A stretch of DNA of 38,819 nt from an uncultured Prevotella sp. GTDB lineage: Bacteria > Bacteroidota > Bacteroidia > Bacteroidales > Bacteroidaceae. The position numbers were made by a program, and so were the translations under genes. Under the pieces are notes generated by a model, which was not told where the DNA came from, searched no databases, and was given only the letters and a program-made list of their open reading frames with translations. The stretch spans positions 1 through 38,819 of the forward strand of contig USDT01000027.1 of NCBI GenBank assembly GCA_900553465.1, in the 5' to 3' direction. Below are positions 1-8,620 of the stretch, piece by piece. How positions within the stretch are numbered: position 1 is the stretch's first letter; every line of letters starts with the position of its first letter.

Positions 1-76
1 GGTTCTGCTGCCTTATGCAAGAAATAAAAAATGGAATTGATAGAACCCACCTTAAAAACATTATAAAACAATCACA

Positions 77-1384
77 ATGAAACAAACTAATGTTATACCC
101 GCAAACGGGAAACTTGGAATCATGGTTGTCGGATGCGGTGCTGTGACAACTACATTCATGACCGGTGTACTCATGGCACGCAAAGGACTGACAAAACCCG
201 TCGGGTCAATGACACAATATGACAAAATCCGCGTCGGCAAAGGAGATGATAAGAAATATCTGCACTATGCTGACATCGTACCTTTGGCAAAGCTCGACGA
301 TATAGTATTCGGCACATGGGATGTTTATCCGCAGAACGCCTATCAGGCAGCAATGTACGCAGAAGTTCTGAAGGAGAAGGACATAGAACCAGTACGCGAT
401 GAACTGGAGAAAATCGTTCCGATGAAAGCTGCATTCGACAAGAACTACGCCAAACGTCTCGACGGCGACAACGTGAAAGACTGCAAGACACGCTGGGAAA
501 TGACCGAAGCGCTGCGTCAGGACATACGCGAATTCAAGGAGAAAAATGGTTGCGAGCGCATCGTTGTGATATGGGCAGCTTCTACAGAGATATACGTGCC
601 ATACTGCGAAGAGGTGCACGGCACTCTCGCTGCACTCGAAAAAGCGATGAAGGATGACGACCGCGAACACGTGGCTCCGTCCATGTGCTACGCATACGCA
701 GCTCTGGCAGAGGGTGCACCGTTCATCATGGGCGCACCGAACACAACCGTTGACATACCGGCAATGTGGGAAATGGCAGAACAGACCAAGATGCCTATCG
801 CCGGAAAGGATTTCAAGACCGGACAGACTCTCGTGAAGAGCGGATTCGCACCGATCATCGGTACACGCTGTCTCGGACTTAGCGGTTGGTTCTCCACAAA
901 CATTCTCGGCAATCGCGACGGCCTTGTGCTCGACGAACCGGCAAACTTCCACACAAAGGAAGTGAGCAAACTATCAACGCTCGAAACAATTCTGAAACCA
1001 GAAGAACAGCCGGATCTTTACACAGACTATTATCATAAAGTACGCATCAACTATTATCCGCCGCGCAACGACAATAAGGAAGGATGGGACAACATCGACA
1101 TTTTCGGTTGGATGGGTTACCCTATGCAGATAAAAATCAACTTCCTCTGCCGCGACTCAATCCTTGCAGCCCCTCTGCTGCTCGACCTTTGTCTGCTCAG
1201 CGACCTCGCTGCACGCGCCGGCAGATACGGCATACAGCGCTTCCTCAGTTTCTTCCTCAAGAGTCCGATGCACGACTTCACCAAAGGCGAAGAGGCTGTG
1301 AACAACCTTTATCAGCAATACACAATGCTGAAGAACGCCATACGCGAAATGGGCGGATATGAGGCTGACGAGGAAATAGACTGA
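77..1384 (+). CDS. Inositol-3-phosphate synthase (MIPS/Ino1 family)
   Basis: Converts glucose-6-phosphate to 1L-myo-inositol-1-phosphate with NAD+ in the cytoplasm. The 435-aa protein has a glycine-rich Rossmann start (GIMVVGCGAVTTTFMTG, about residues 14-30), the internal NTTVDIP and KTGQTLVKSGFAP segments typical of the catalytic core, and an RINYYPPRND-like C-terminal part; length and motif order fit the bacterial/archaeal MIPS family. In Bacteroides this enzyme feeds synthesis of phosphatidylinositol and inositol sphingolipids (established for the group, not shown here). The partner genes of that pathway (phosphatase, CDP-alcohol transferase) would lie upstream of the window if present; only 76 bases precede the gene. 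A strong terminator follows, so it is transcriptionally separate from the alkaline phosphatase. No Shine-Dalgarno is seen at the start codon. Confidence 0.93.
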   Translation: MKQTNVIPANGKLGIMVVGCGAVTTTFMTGVLMARKGLTKPVGSMTQYDKIRVGKGDDKKYLHYADIVPLAKLDDIVFGTWDVYPQNAYQAAMYAEVLKEKDIEPVRDELEKIVPMKAAFDKNYAKRLDGDNVKDCKTRWEMTEALRQDIREFKEKNGCERIVVIWAASTEIYVPYCEEVHGTLAALEKAMKDDDREHVAPSMCYAYAALAEGAPFIMGAPNTTVDIPAMWEMAEQTKMPIAGKDFKTGQTLVKSGFAPIIGTRCLGLSGWFSTNILGNRDGLVLDEPANFHTKEVSKLSTLETILKPEEQPDLYTDYYHKVRINYYPPRNDNKEGWDNIDIFGWMGYPMQIKINFLCRDSILAAPLLLDLCLLSDLAARAGRYGIQRFLSFFLKSPMHDFTKGEEAVNNLYQQYTMLKNAIREMGGYEADEEID

Positions 1385-1432
1385 TATTTTCTGACATATC
1401 AGCACAATAACGGCCATTGCCGATGATTTATA

Positions 1433-1469
1433 GACTCCTGCGACATTCCATCGCAGGAGTCTTCTTTTT
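1433..1469 (+). terminator. Rho-independent terminator after the inositol phosphate synthase gene
   Basis: A perfect 11-bp stem, GACTCCTGCGA (1433-1443) with TCGCAGGAGTC (1451-1461), has a 7-nt loop and is followed by a T-rich tail. It lies inside the upstream-extended reading frame of the next gene, which supports the later start chosen there. Confidence 0.93.
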
Positions 1470-1535
1470 CATAAGTATATCACATCAAACCAACTTTATT
1501 TACAAAGCCAAGCCTATTGGAAAGAAAAAAAGTTG

Positions 1536-1543
1536 TAACTTTG
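1536..1543 (+). promoter_or_regulatory. Bacteroidetes -7 box (TAACTTTG) for the alkaline phosphatase gene
   Basis: TAACTTTG matches the TAnnTTTG consensus and lies about 93 nt before the chosen start codon and after the preceding terminator. No clear -33 TTG sits 20 nt upstream (the nearest is TTGG at 1517-1520, a short spacing). Confidence 0.5.
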
Positions 1544-1635
1544 TCTGTGTCATTATAATTATGCCGACCGTCCATTCTTATATAGGCGGCAAGAGCAATG
1601 GCGCTTATACGTTCAACAACAAAAACTTATCTATT

Positions 1636-2763
1636 ATGAATATCAGAAGTATTCTGCTATCATGTGCCCTTATACTGGCAATGCTGCCGGCAATAGCGCA
1701 AAACGACAAGCCGCAGACATACATCTGCGAGAATCCGTACAAGGTGGAGAAAATCATTCCGCCACAGGGCAAGAAGGTGAAAAACGTGATACTGATGATA
1801 GGCGACGGCATGAGCCTTATGCACGTATATTCGGCATGGACAGCCAACCACGGCCGGCTGTGGCTGGAAAACGCGCAATACACCGGACTGTCGAAGACCT
1901 ACTGCACGGACAAACTCATCACCGACTCAGGAGCAGGCGGCACCGCATTGGCAACCGGACACAAGACCAAATACCACTCTGTGGGAGTAGATCCGGACGG
2001 CAAACCACTCACCACTCTGTGCGATGTGGCAAAATCGCTCGGCAAGGATGCGGGCATAGCCGTGACGTGCCGCCTGTGGGATGCCACGCCAGCCGACTTC
2101 TGCTGTCACAACTCCGACCGCGACAACGAGCAGGAAATCATAGCCGACTATGTTGACTGCGGCATTGACTATGCGTTCGGCGGCGGCGCAAAATACTTCA
2201 CCAACCGCAAGGACGGCCGCAACATCTTCGACGAGCTGAAGCAGAAAGGCTACCACATATCACGCTCATGGGACGACCTTTCGGCATGGAACAAAGGCAA
2301 GGTGTTCGCCGTTCCCTACGACGTGGACACTCCCCTGCCCGACGAGCGCGGCGACCTTCTGGCACGTGCATCACTCAAAGGCATATCGCTCATGAACCAG
2401 AACAAGAACGGTTTCTTCATGATGATAGAAGGATCGCAGCTCGACGACTACGGACACTTCAACCAACTGGACATGCTGATGAAGGAAACCCACGACTTCG
2501 ACCGCACCATCGGCGAGGTGATGAAGTGGGCGGCGCAGGACGGCGAGACGCTTGTCGTGGTGACAGCCGACCATGAGACGGGCGGACTGACGCTCATCGA
2601 CGGCGACAAAGAGCAGGGAAAGATAACATGCCGCTTCTCCACCGGCAGCCATTCCGGCGTGATGGTACCTGTCTATGCGTTCGGTCCGGGCGCGGAGAAC
2701 TTCACAGGCATAATGGAGAACACCGACATTTTCTGGAAGATAAAGGCACTGATGGAACGCTGA
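1636..2763 (+). CDS. Secreted alkaline phosphatase
   Basis: A phosphomonoesterase of the metal-dependent alkaline phosphatase superfamily, probably periplasmic. Starting at 1636 gives 375 aa with a signal peptide ending ...LPAIAQ (about residues 1-22). Metal-site motifs are visible in order: MIGDGM (54-59), DSGAGGTALATG with the nucleophile Ser at about residue 98, DDYGHFNQLD further on, and TADHETGGL near the C-terminus. The frame stays open back to 1417, but that extension overlaps the upstream terminator and the -7 box, so the downstream ATG next to the signal peptide is preferred. The next gene follows after 86 nt with no terminator or promoter visible, so the two are probably co-transcribed. 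The physiological substrate is unknown. Confidence 0.93.
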   Translation: MNIRSILLSCALILAMLPAIAQNDKPQTYICENPYKVEKIIPPQGKKVKNVILMIGDGMSLMHVYSAWTANHGRLWLENAQYTGLSKTYCTDKLITDSGAGGTALATGHKTKYHSVGVDPDGKPLTTLCDVAKSLGKDAGIAVTCRLWDATPADFCCHNSDRDNEQEIIADYVDCGIDYAFGGGAKYFTNRKDGRNIFDELKQKGYHISRSWDDLSAWNKGKVFAVPYDVDTPLPDERGDLLARASLKGISLMNQNKNGFFMMIEGSQLDDYGHFNQLDMLMKETHDFDRTIGEVMKWAAQDGETLVVVTADHETGGLTLIDGDKEQGKITCRFSTGSHSGVMVPVYAFGPGAENFTGIMENTDIFWKIKALMER

Positions 2764-2849
2764 TTACATGCCTGCGCACAGAAGTATAAGCCTCATCCGG
2801 CGTCATGCGTCATAAACAACCGACAAATAAAACATCTCATACAAACAAC

Positions 2850-4457
2850 ATGATAAGAAAAAGCATAATGGTAATTGCGCTCGCCGCAATCACGACAACG
2901 GCCGGCGCACAGAACCTGATATCGTCCGGTTCGCCGCTGTACAAGCTGCCGTACAAGAACACGTACGTCATGCAGACCCTCGTAGCCGAGAACACCTTCC
3001 GCACGGCAAAGGTGGAGAAGACCACGCCGGGCACGTTCGAACAGGCCAAAAAGGTGCTGCCCGCACCCTATTGGGACGGTCACGACAAGGAGATTGAAAT
3101 GTACTGGAAAGCATGGCAGATAGGAATAAAGAACATCTGCCAGCCGCTCGACGACTCGGGATTCGTCACAAGCTACATCGCCCCGGCCTACAACGGCAAC
3201 ATATTCATGTGGGACGACGCGTTCATAACCATGTTCTGCCGCTATGGCCGCAACTTCTTCCCGTTCCAGAAAACCCTCGACAACTTCTACGCCAAGCAGC
3301 ATCCCGACGGCTTCATCTGCCGCGAGATACGCGCCGACGGCTCCGACTGCTTCAGCCGCTACGACCCTACAAGCACCGGACCCAACCTGCTGCCGTGGTC
3401 GGAATGGAAATACTACACACAGTTCGGCGACGACAACCGTCTGAACAAAGTGTTCCCCGTGCTCGCCGCCTACTACAAATGGCTTAAGCTCAACCGCACA
3501 TGGCGCAACGGCACCTACTGGAGCAGCGGATGGGGAACAGGTATGGACAACATGCCGCGAGTGCCCGAAGGCTACAACACCATATACAGCAACGGCCACA
3601 TGATATGGCTCGACGCCTGCCTCCAGCAGATAATGGTGGCAGACATACTGCTGAAAATGGGCTTCTATCTGGAACGCTGGCAGGAGATAGAGGAGTTTGA
3701 GGACGACATAAAGAAACTGTCGGAATATATAAACAAGAATATGTGGAGCGAGCAGGACAAGTTCCTCTACGACCAGTATGCCGACAACAGCCTCAGCACA
3801 ACGCAGGGCATCTACGCCTACTGGGCACTCCACACCGACGTTCTGCCCAAGGAAAGACTCGACGCACTGGTGAGCCATCTCGAGGACACTACCAAGTTCA
3901 ACCGTCCTCACCGCGTGGCGTCGCTCGCAGCCGACAATCCCAAGTACAAGGCCAACGGCCGTTACTGGACCGGCGGAGTGTGGCCGGGCACCAACTACAT
4001 GGTCATCTCCGGTCTGACAGACAAAGGCTACCGCCGTCTGGCGCACGACATCACCATGAACCATTACAACAACGTGCTGAAGGTATATGAGAAAACGGGC
4101 ACCTTCTGGGAGTACTACGCACCGGAGAAAGCCGAACCCGGATTCATGGCACGCAAAGACTTTGTGGGCTGGACAGGTCTGCCGCCAATCGCAGAACTCA
4201 TAGAATACATCTTCGGAATACGTGCCAACGTGCAGGAAAACAACATAACGCTCGACGTGAGTCTTACCGACGGCTACGGCATCGACCGCTATCCTTACGG
4301 CGCCGACGGCCTCATCTCGTTCAAGGTGGCACGCCGCAGCTCTGCCGACGAGAAACCGAAGGTGACCATCAACACCAACACTCCGTTCAAACTGACACTG
4401 ATGTGGGGTGACCATAAGATTGAGAAAGAAATAAAGAAAGGCACTCAGACTGTCTGA
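2850..4457 (+). CDS. Secreted trehalase/MGH1-like glycoside hydrolase
   Basis: An (alpha/alpha)6-barrel glycosidase resembling the trehalase (GH37)/GH63/mannosylglycerate-hydrolase-like group. The chosen ATG at 2850 gives 535 aa with a signal peptide ending TTTAGAQ; an in-frame ATG at 2805 would add a hydrophilic stretch before it. Visible barrel motifs are GNIFMWDDAF (about 116-125), GWGTGMDNMPR (about 228-238), GRYWTGGVWPGTNY (about 370-383) and GTFWEYYAPE (about 417-426); acidic residues in the second and last are the likely catalytic positions by family analogy. A short beta-rich tail follows about residue 460. The substrate cannot be read from sequence; trehalose is only one option. It is preceded by the alkaline phosphatase gene on the same strand and followed by a long hairpin. 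Confidence 0.8.
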   Translation: MIRKSIMVIALAAITTTAGAQNLISSGSPLYKLPYKNTYVMQTLVAENTFRTAKVEKTTPGTFEQAKKVLPAPYWDGHDKEIEMYWKAWQIGIKNICQPLDDSGFVTSYIAPAYNGNIFMWDDAFITMFCRYGRNFFPFQKTLDNFYAKQHPDGFICREIRADGSDCFSRYDPTSTGPNLLPWSEWKYYTQFGDDNRLNKVFPVLAAYYKWLKLNRTWRNGTYWSSGWGTGMDNMPRVPEGYNTIYSNGHMIWLDACLQQIMVADILLKMGFYLERWQEIEEFEDDIKKLSEYINKNMWSEQDKFLYDQYADNSLSTTQGIYAYWALHTDVLPKERLDALVSHLEDTTKFNRPHRVASLAADNPKYKANGRYWTGGVWPGTNYMVISGLTDKGYRRLAHDITMNHYNNVLKVYEKTGTFWEYYAPEKAEPGFMARKDFVGWTGLPPIAELIEYIFGIRANVQENNITLDVSLTDGYGIDRYPYGADGLISFKVARRSSADEKPKVTINTNTPFKLTLMWGDHKIEKEIKKGTQTV

Positions 4458-4554
4458 AAAACGATGCACGCCCCGGTCTTCACTGACAGCTGACAGCCGG
4501 CATGTGCTCTGATAAAGATAGAAAAATCCGCAGTCTGAAAAGCAGCTGGACACA

Positions 4555-4596
4555 TACGGCCCCGGTCAGTAAAACGAAATACTGACCGGGGCCGTA
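4555..4596. terminator. Long perfect hairpin after the glycosidase gene
   Basis: A 17-bp perfect GC-rich inverted repeat (4555-4571 with 4580-4596; arm includes CGGCCCCGGTCAGTA) has an 8-nt A-rich loop. It lies about 100 nt after the stop codon and lacks a T-run on either side, so it may be a 3'-end stabiliser or a terminator without a U tail. The stretch 4597-4856 after it holds no convincing gene. Confidence 0.6.
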
Positions 4597-4856
4597 AATA
4601 TTGAATACCGGTCCGCTGAATATCAGAAAACCGAGAAGCGGATATCTATCGGCAAACATACAGCAGAGCGGATGTGTAGAAATTATGTGAAGAGCGGTTT
4701 TATTTGTTAAATAACACGGAATGACGGAAAATATACAGACAACCCGGGATGATATGAACACAGCCATAAGCTCTGCTCACGTAATAATAAATTTTCGTTA
4801 CCACTCCCGATAAATCATATTCAAAAGCACACCACATTCTTCCGGAGCCTTTCCTC

Positions 4857-5436
4857 ACGCCTCATATCAGTGTTTTTAGAGAAAACTCTCACGACCAACT
4901 TACGATTTTTCTTGACTTTTTTTTGACAAAATAAAATCGCAAAACAGATGTAAGGAGATGCCAAATCATATATGATGAAGGCTCTTTCATTCCATACCGT
5001 CTTTTCATATACCCCGTAGTATAATCCCGAACAATTCGTCTTGCATTCTGATTACGCCTGTTTTAGCCTCCGATTACGCCCGTATCATGGTGTGATATTA
5101 AGCATTTCAGCCCATGATATAGGCTTAATCGCATGCTGAAACAGCGCTTTTTACGTGGTGGGGAAATACATCTTAAATATAAGACTCTGATGTTCAGCAT
5201 TTTAAGCAAAACTCTCATAATTCGAGAATTTGCGTCCAAAGGAGAGTCCGCGCGCAAATACGCGCTGGATTTTTGGGGTAGAACAGAAAACTCGGACGAA
5301 AAAACCGCAGGATGCAGAAAATCTGTAAGTGGTCCATATTGTTTTCATCCCGACATAGAAAACAACGCTGATACGGGAGCGATACCGCAGTTTTTTATTA
5401 TCCACCGATTGGTCATCAGACCTCAAGTATTTATTT
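4857..5436 (-). repeat. Dispersed ~585-bp non-coding repeat, copy A
   Basis: Read on the minus strand this matches copies B (about 10523-11114) and C (about 36738-37327) along its whole length. Landmarks in order on the minus strand are an AATAAAAAA-rich start, GAGTTTTCTGTTCTACCCC, TGTTTCAGCATGCGATTA, a run of CTGAAAC-type modules, GTATGGAATGAAAGAGCC, TTTTATTTTGTCAAAA and GAGAGTTTTCTCTAAAA. Copies appear roughly 80% identical by eye, with few indels in the core. This copy lies between the converging 3' ends of the glycosidase and transporter genes. An open frame runs through all copies, but its substitutions look neutral. No transposase or obvious terminal inverted repeats are visible. Confidence 0.8.
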
Positions 5437-5486
5437 TACAGTTATGGTTATCATCGGTCCAACGATTCTGCAGTGCCTTCACATCG

Positions 5487-5531
5487 GCAAAAAAGCAAAA
5501 GCGGAAGCGCTACATATATTGCGCCTCCGCT
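5487..5531 (-). terminator. Terminator of the sugar transporter gene
   Basis: On the minus strand AGCGGAGGCGC (5531-5521) pairs with GCGCTTCCGCT (5510-5500) with one G-U wobble across a 10-nt loop, followed by a T-rich run (5499-5488). It sits about 80 nt past the transporter stop codon. Confidence 0.85.
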
Positions 5532-5610
5532 CTGTATAATATTCTTATGCGGAACACACACCGCAAACCACGGCATGATTTATCCGCCATCCACAATAAT
5601 CAAGAGCCTG

Positions 5611-6822
5611 TCATTCTCCTCTGCGTGAACCTGCCGTCAGTCTGAACGCATAGGCCAGCACCACCGCAAAGCCTGCAAGAGGAATGACAAACGGTATGAT
5701 GTTGTTGGTGTTGTCGGCCACAAGTCCCATGAGAAGGAACGCACATCCACCCACAGGCGTCATCATCAGTATGGACGAAGCGCTCTTGGTAAGTCCGCCA
5801 AGACCACGAAGCGTGAGCGAGAATATGGTCGGGAACATTATCGCCTCGAACATATAATTGCACATAAGCGCGATGAGCGACACCTTGCCGAAGTCGCCGA
5901 GCACCGTCAGCATGCACACCACAGTGCCCACGGCACACAGGAGGAGCATCTTCTCCGCAGCCACACGGCGCATTATCCAGCTTCCGAGGAAACGGCCTAT
6001 CATGAACACTGCCAGCGCACCGGTTATTACCATAGACGCGTCGCGGTCGCTCATCCATCCCTGACCGGTCACAAAATTGATGAAATAGCTGTTTATCGAT
6101 ATCTCCGACACCTCATAGGCAAGCAGCGCCAGCAGTCCGAACACGAACATCCCGTTCTTCCACAGCTTCTTCAGATTGCCTTTTCCGTCGGCCGTAGCGT
6201 TGTCGTCCTCGTGGGTAATCTCCGGAAGTTTCACCTTGGAGAAAGCCACCGCAATGAGCAGTACCACCACTCCCATGATGGTGTAAGGCACCACTACTCC
6301 GTCCTCGTTGCCCCCTTCGCCAAACAGGAACGAGCCAACACCGAACGTGGCAGCCATACATCCCAGACCGTTGAACGACTGCGAGAAGTTCAGACGACTC
6401 GTGGCCGTCTCCTTCGGACCAAGCTCCGTGACATAAGGATTGGCCGATGTCTCGAGAAAAACCAGTCCGCAGCCTATCACAAACAGCGCTGCAAGAAACG
6501 CATAGAAAGTGCCGGCAGCCGAGCACGGTATGAAAAGCAGCGAGCCGAGTGCAAACAGTATGAGTCCCACTATCACTCCCCGACGGTAGCCGTAGCGGTT
6601 GATGAACAGTCCGGCAGGCAGCGCCATCACGAAATATCCAAGATATGTCATAACCTGAATGAGCGCCGACTGTGCGATGTTGATGTCAAGTTCGTTCTGG
6701 AAATGTTTGTTCAGCACGTCGAGAATGGCTCTCGCAAAGCCCCACATGAAGAAGAGTGAGGTGATCAGGACAAACGGCACAAGATAGCGTTTGTCGCTCA
6801 ATGATGTTCTTTTTGTATTCAT
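5611..6822 (-). CDS. MFS sugar:H+ symporter, FucP-like
   Basis: A 403-aa inner-membrane transporter of the major facilitator superfamily with about 12 hydrophobic segments. The N-terminal FFMWGFARAILDVLNKHFQ, with its WGF and Asn in the first helix, and the LETSANPYVTELGP segment after helix 4 are characteristic of the FucP/GluP (fucose, glucose/galactose) symporter branch. A soluble loop (about residues 205-225) links the two six-helix halves. By family it would import a hexose or deoxyhexose with protons; L-fucose is plausible but not established. It stands alone on the minus strand, divergent from the sulfatase-maturase gene with a 453-nt gap, and ends at a clear terminator. The nearest promoter-like box lies far upstream (7148-7155), implying a ~320-nt leader. 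Confidence 0.88.
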   Translation of the reverse strand: MNTKRTSLSDKRYLVPFVLITSLFFMWGFARAILDVLNKHFQNELDINIAQSALIQVMTYLGYFVMALPAGLFINRYGYRRGVIVGLILFALGSLLFIPCSAAGTFYAFLAALFVIGCGLVFLETSANPYVTELGPKETATSRLNFSQSFNGLGCMAATFGVGSFLFGEGGNEDGVVVPYTIMGVVVLLIAVAFSKVKLPEITHEDDNATADGKGNLKKLWKNGMFVFGLLALLAYEVSEISINSYFINFVTGQGWMSDRDASMVITGALAVFMIGRFLGSWIMRRVAAEKMLLLCAVGTVVCMLTVLGDFGKVSLIALMCNYMFEAIMFPTIFSLTLRGLGGLTKSASSILMMTPVGGCAFLLMGLVADNTNNIIPFVIPLAGFAVVLAYAFRLTAGSRRGE

Positions 6823-7098
6823 TTCTGCATTTTATAGACTTTTGCCGGCAGCCGTTCTGTACGGATATCCACGCCGGCGTTCAGTTCTTATGTTACGGTT
6901 TTGATTCTTTATTCTCTTCACAATACACGGCAACTGACGTTTCCCAACACTCCTTTCACACGCATCTGCCGCAGACCGCCCCTACCAGGCGCGTAATATC
7001 TGCATATGAGAACACTCCGCACGGCAATGCCGAAGGCGGCATCAGCGCCACTATCAGAATGATTCTGACGAATGTCATCTACTTTTACAGTTGCTGAT

Positions 7099-7136
7099 AT
7101 GCGGAATACCGTACAACACCAACAGGCATTCCGCAT
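7099..7136 (-). other. Inverted repeat in the predicted transporter leader
   Basis: ATGCGGAAT (7099-7107) and ATTCCGCAT (7128-7136) form a 9-bp inverted repeat with a 20-nt loop. If transcription starts near 7141 on the minus strand, this hairpin lies almost at the RNA's 5' end. The remaining leader (6823-7098) holds no supportable ORF; only a small TGCCG-CCTT-CGGCA hairpin is visible. Confidence 0.4.
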
Positions 7137-7147
7137 GGAATCTCGTG

Positions 7148-7155
7148 CAAAGGTA
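7148..7155 (-). promoter_or_regulatory. -7 box TACCTTTG facing the sugar transporter
   Basis: The minus strand reads TACCTTTG followed by C, a typical Bacteroidetes -7 element, in the divergent region between the transporter and the sulfatase maturase. No TTG is found 20 nt upstream, so the call rests on the -7 box alone. It is the only such box found on this strand before the gene. Confidence 0.4.
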
Positions 7156-7196
7156 GACATTTAATTCCATATTGCTGTAATATATTTGACACAATG

Positions 7197-7227
7197 TTGG
7201 CCGATAAGGAAAGTTTGATTAAATTTG
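7197..7227 (+). promoter_or_regulatory. Promoter of the sulfatase-maturase gene
   Basis: TTG (7197-7199), a 20-nt spacer and TAAATTTG (7220-7227) match the Bacteroidetes -33/-7 consensus and place the start of transcription about 40 nt before the ATG at 7276. Confidence 0.7.
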
Positions 7228-7275
7228 CAATGAAAGTATCATTATTAACCGACATTCTACCATACATTCAAGAAT

Positions 7276-8532
7276 ATGCCCGCATATGCTCCCTTCGCCC
7301 GCCCGCTCTATGTCATGCTGAAACCGGCGAGCTCACTCTGTAACCTCAATTGCGAATACTGTTATTACACAGAAAAAGGCAACATGTACCGCGCAAGCGG
7401 TGCCGGCAGCCGCATGACGCTGAGCGACGAACTGCTCGAGAAGTTCACACGTCAGTACATCGAGGCGCAGACTCAGCCGCAGGTGCTCTTCTCATGGCAC
7501 GGAGGCGAACCGCTGATGCGGCCAATATCGTTCTACGAGAAAGCGCTACGCCTGCAACGTCAGTATGCCCGCGGCCACATCATAGACAACTGTCTGCAGA
7601 CCAACGGCACACTGCTCACCGACGAATGGTGCGAGTTTTTCAGACGAAACAACTTTCTGATAGGCATATCCATCGACGGACCCAAGGAGTTTCACGACGA
7701 ATATCGCCGCACGCGAGGCGGAGGTCCATCGTTCGAAAAGGTGATGCGCGGCATACGGCTACTGAACAAGCACGGCGTGGAATGGAACGCGATGGCTGTT
7801 GTAAACGACTTCAACGCCGACTATCCGCTCGAGTTCTACAACTTCTTCAAGTCGATAGGCGCACGCTACATTCAGTTTGCACCGATAATAGAACGCATCC
7901 TTCCCCACGCTGACGGACGCCATCTGGCATCGCCGGCCGACAACAGTGCTGAAGGAAAGCTGGCATCTTTCTCCGTCACTCCGGAACAGTACGGCCGCTT
8001 CGTGTGCGACATTTTCGACGAATGGGTGCGCAACGACGTGGGACAGACGTTCGTACAGCTGTTCGATTCGACCCTCGCGCTGTGGACAGGTCAGCAATCC
8101 GGCGTATGCGCCCTGGCCGACTCGTGCGGCCATGCGGCCGTAATGGAGTTCAACGGCGACGTATATTCGTGCGACCATTTCGTCTTTCCGGAATACAAAC
8201 TCGGCAACATCCGTACCGAAACACTCACATCCATGATGTACAGCCGCCGTCAGCAGGAGTTCGGCGAAGCCAAAAGAGCAAGTCTGCCGCGCCAGTGCCG
8301 CGAGTGCGGATGGCTGAAAGTGTGCAACGGCGGATGCCCCAAGGACCGGTTCCTCACCACAGCCGACGGCGAGCCGGGCCTCAACTACATGTGCTCCGCC
8401 TACCGACGCTACTTCGAACACACGGCTCCCTACATGGAGTTCATGCGCAACGAACTGCTCAACCGGCGTCCGCCGGCAAACGTCATGCAGTGGGCACGAA
8501 GCCGGGACTTACAAGACACGACCGGCAAATGA
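7276..8532 (+). CDS. Anaerobic sulfatase-maturating enzyme (radical SAM, SPASM)
   Basis: This 418-aa cytoplasmic radical SAM protein oxidises the active-site Cys or Ser of sulfatases to formylglycine. The SAM cluster motif is CNLNCEYC (Cys 22, 26 and 29), followed by FSWHGGEPLMRP, LQTNGTLL and ISIDGP. The C-terminal SPASM part carries two further iron-sulfur cluster motifs: a CGHAAVMEFNGDVYSCDHF segment (about 284-302) and CRECGWLKVCNGGCPKDR (about 341-358). Length and motif order fit the anSME family, known in Bacteroides as the maturase needed for using sulfated host glycans. No sulfatase gene lies in the window, so the clients are encoded elsewhere. The GH172 gene follows after 88 nt without a visible promoter, suggesting co-transcription. 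Confidence 0.93.
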   Translation: MPAYAPFARPLYVMLKPASSLCNLNCEYCYYTEKGNMYRASGAGSRMTLSDELLEKFTRQYIEAQTQPQVLFSWHGGEPLMRPISFYEKALRLQRQYARGHIIDNCLQTNGTLLTDEWCEFFRRNNFLIGISIDGPKEFHDEYRRTRGGGPSFEKVMRGIRLLNKHGVEWNAMAVVNDFNADYPLEFYNFFKSIGARYIQFAPIIERILPHADGRHLASPADNSAEGKLASFSVTPEQYGRFVCDIFDEWVRNDVGQTFVQLFDSTLALWTGQQSGVCALADSCGHAAVMEFNGDVYSCDHFVFPEYKLGNIRTETLTSMMYSRRQQEFGEAKRASLPRQCRECGWLKVCNGGCPKDRFLTTADGEPGLNYMCSAYRRYFEHTAPYMEFMRNELLNRRPPANVMQWARSRDLQDTTGK

Positions 8533-8620
8533 ATGAGTACGGATATTAATAAAAACATATAATTGATACTGATAGAGCGAAACCTTTATTTCAAATACAA
8601 TCTTTATAAAATCCTGAACA

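Noticed and set aside
206..952. 248-codon minus-strand open frame
   Set aside because: Antisense shadow of the inositol phosphate synthase gene.
1417..1635. N-terminal extension of the alkaline phosphatase by 73 residues
   Set aside because: The extension overlaps a strong terminator and the -7 box and would bury the signal peptide internally.
2793..4553. 586-codon open frame on the minus strand
   Set aside because: It is a complete antisense shadow of the glycosidase gene, produced by GC-rich third positions; its translation is low-complexity and has no domain motifs, whereas the plus strand encodes a clear enzyme.
4480..4767. 95-codon minus-strand open frame after the glycosidase gene
   Set aside because: It spans the perfect 17-bp hairpin, has no promoter, and its hydrophobic composition shows no recognisable signal or domain.
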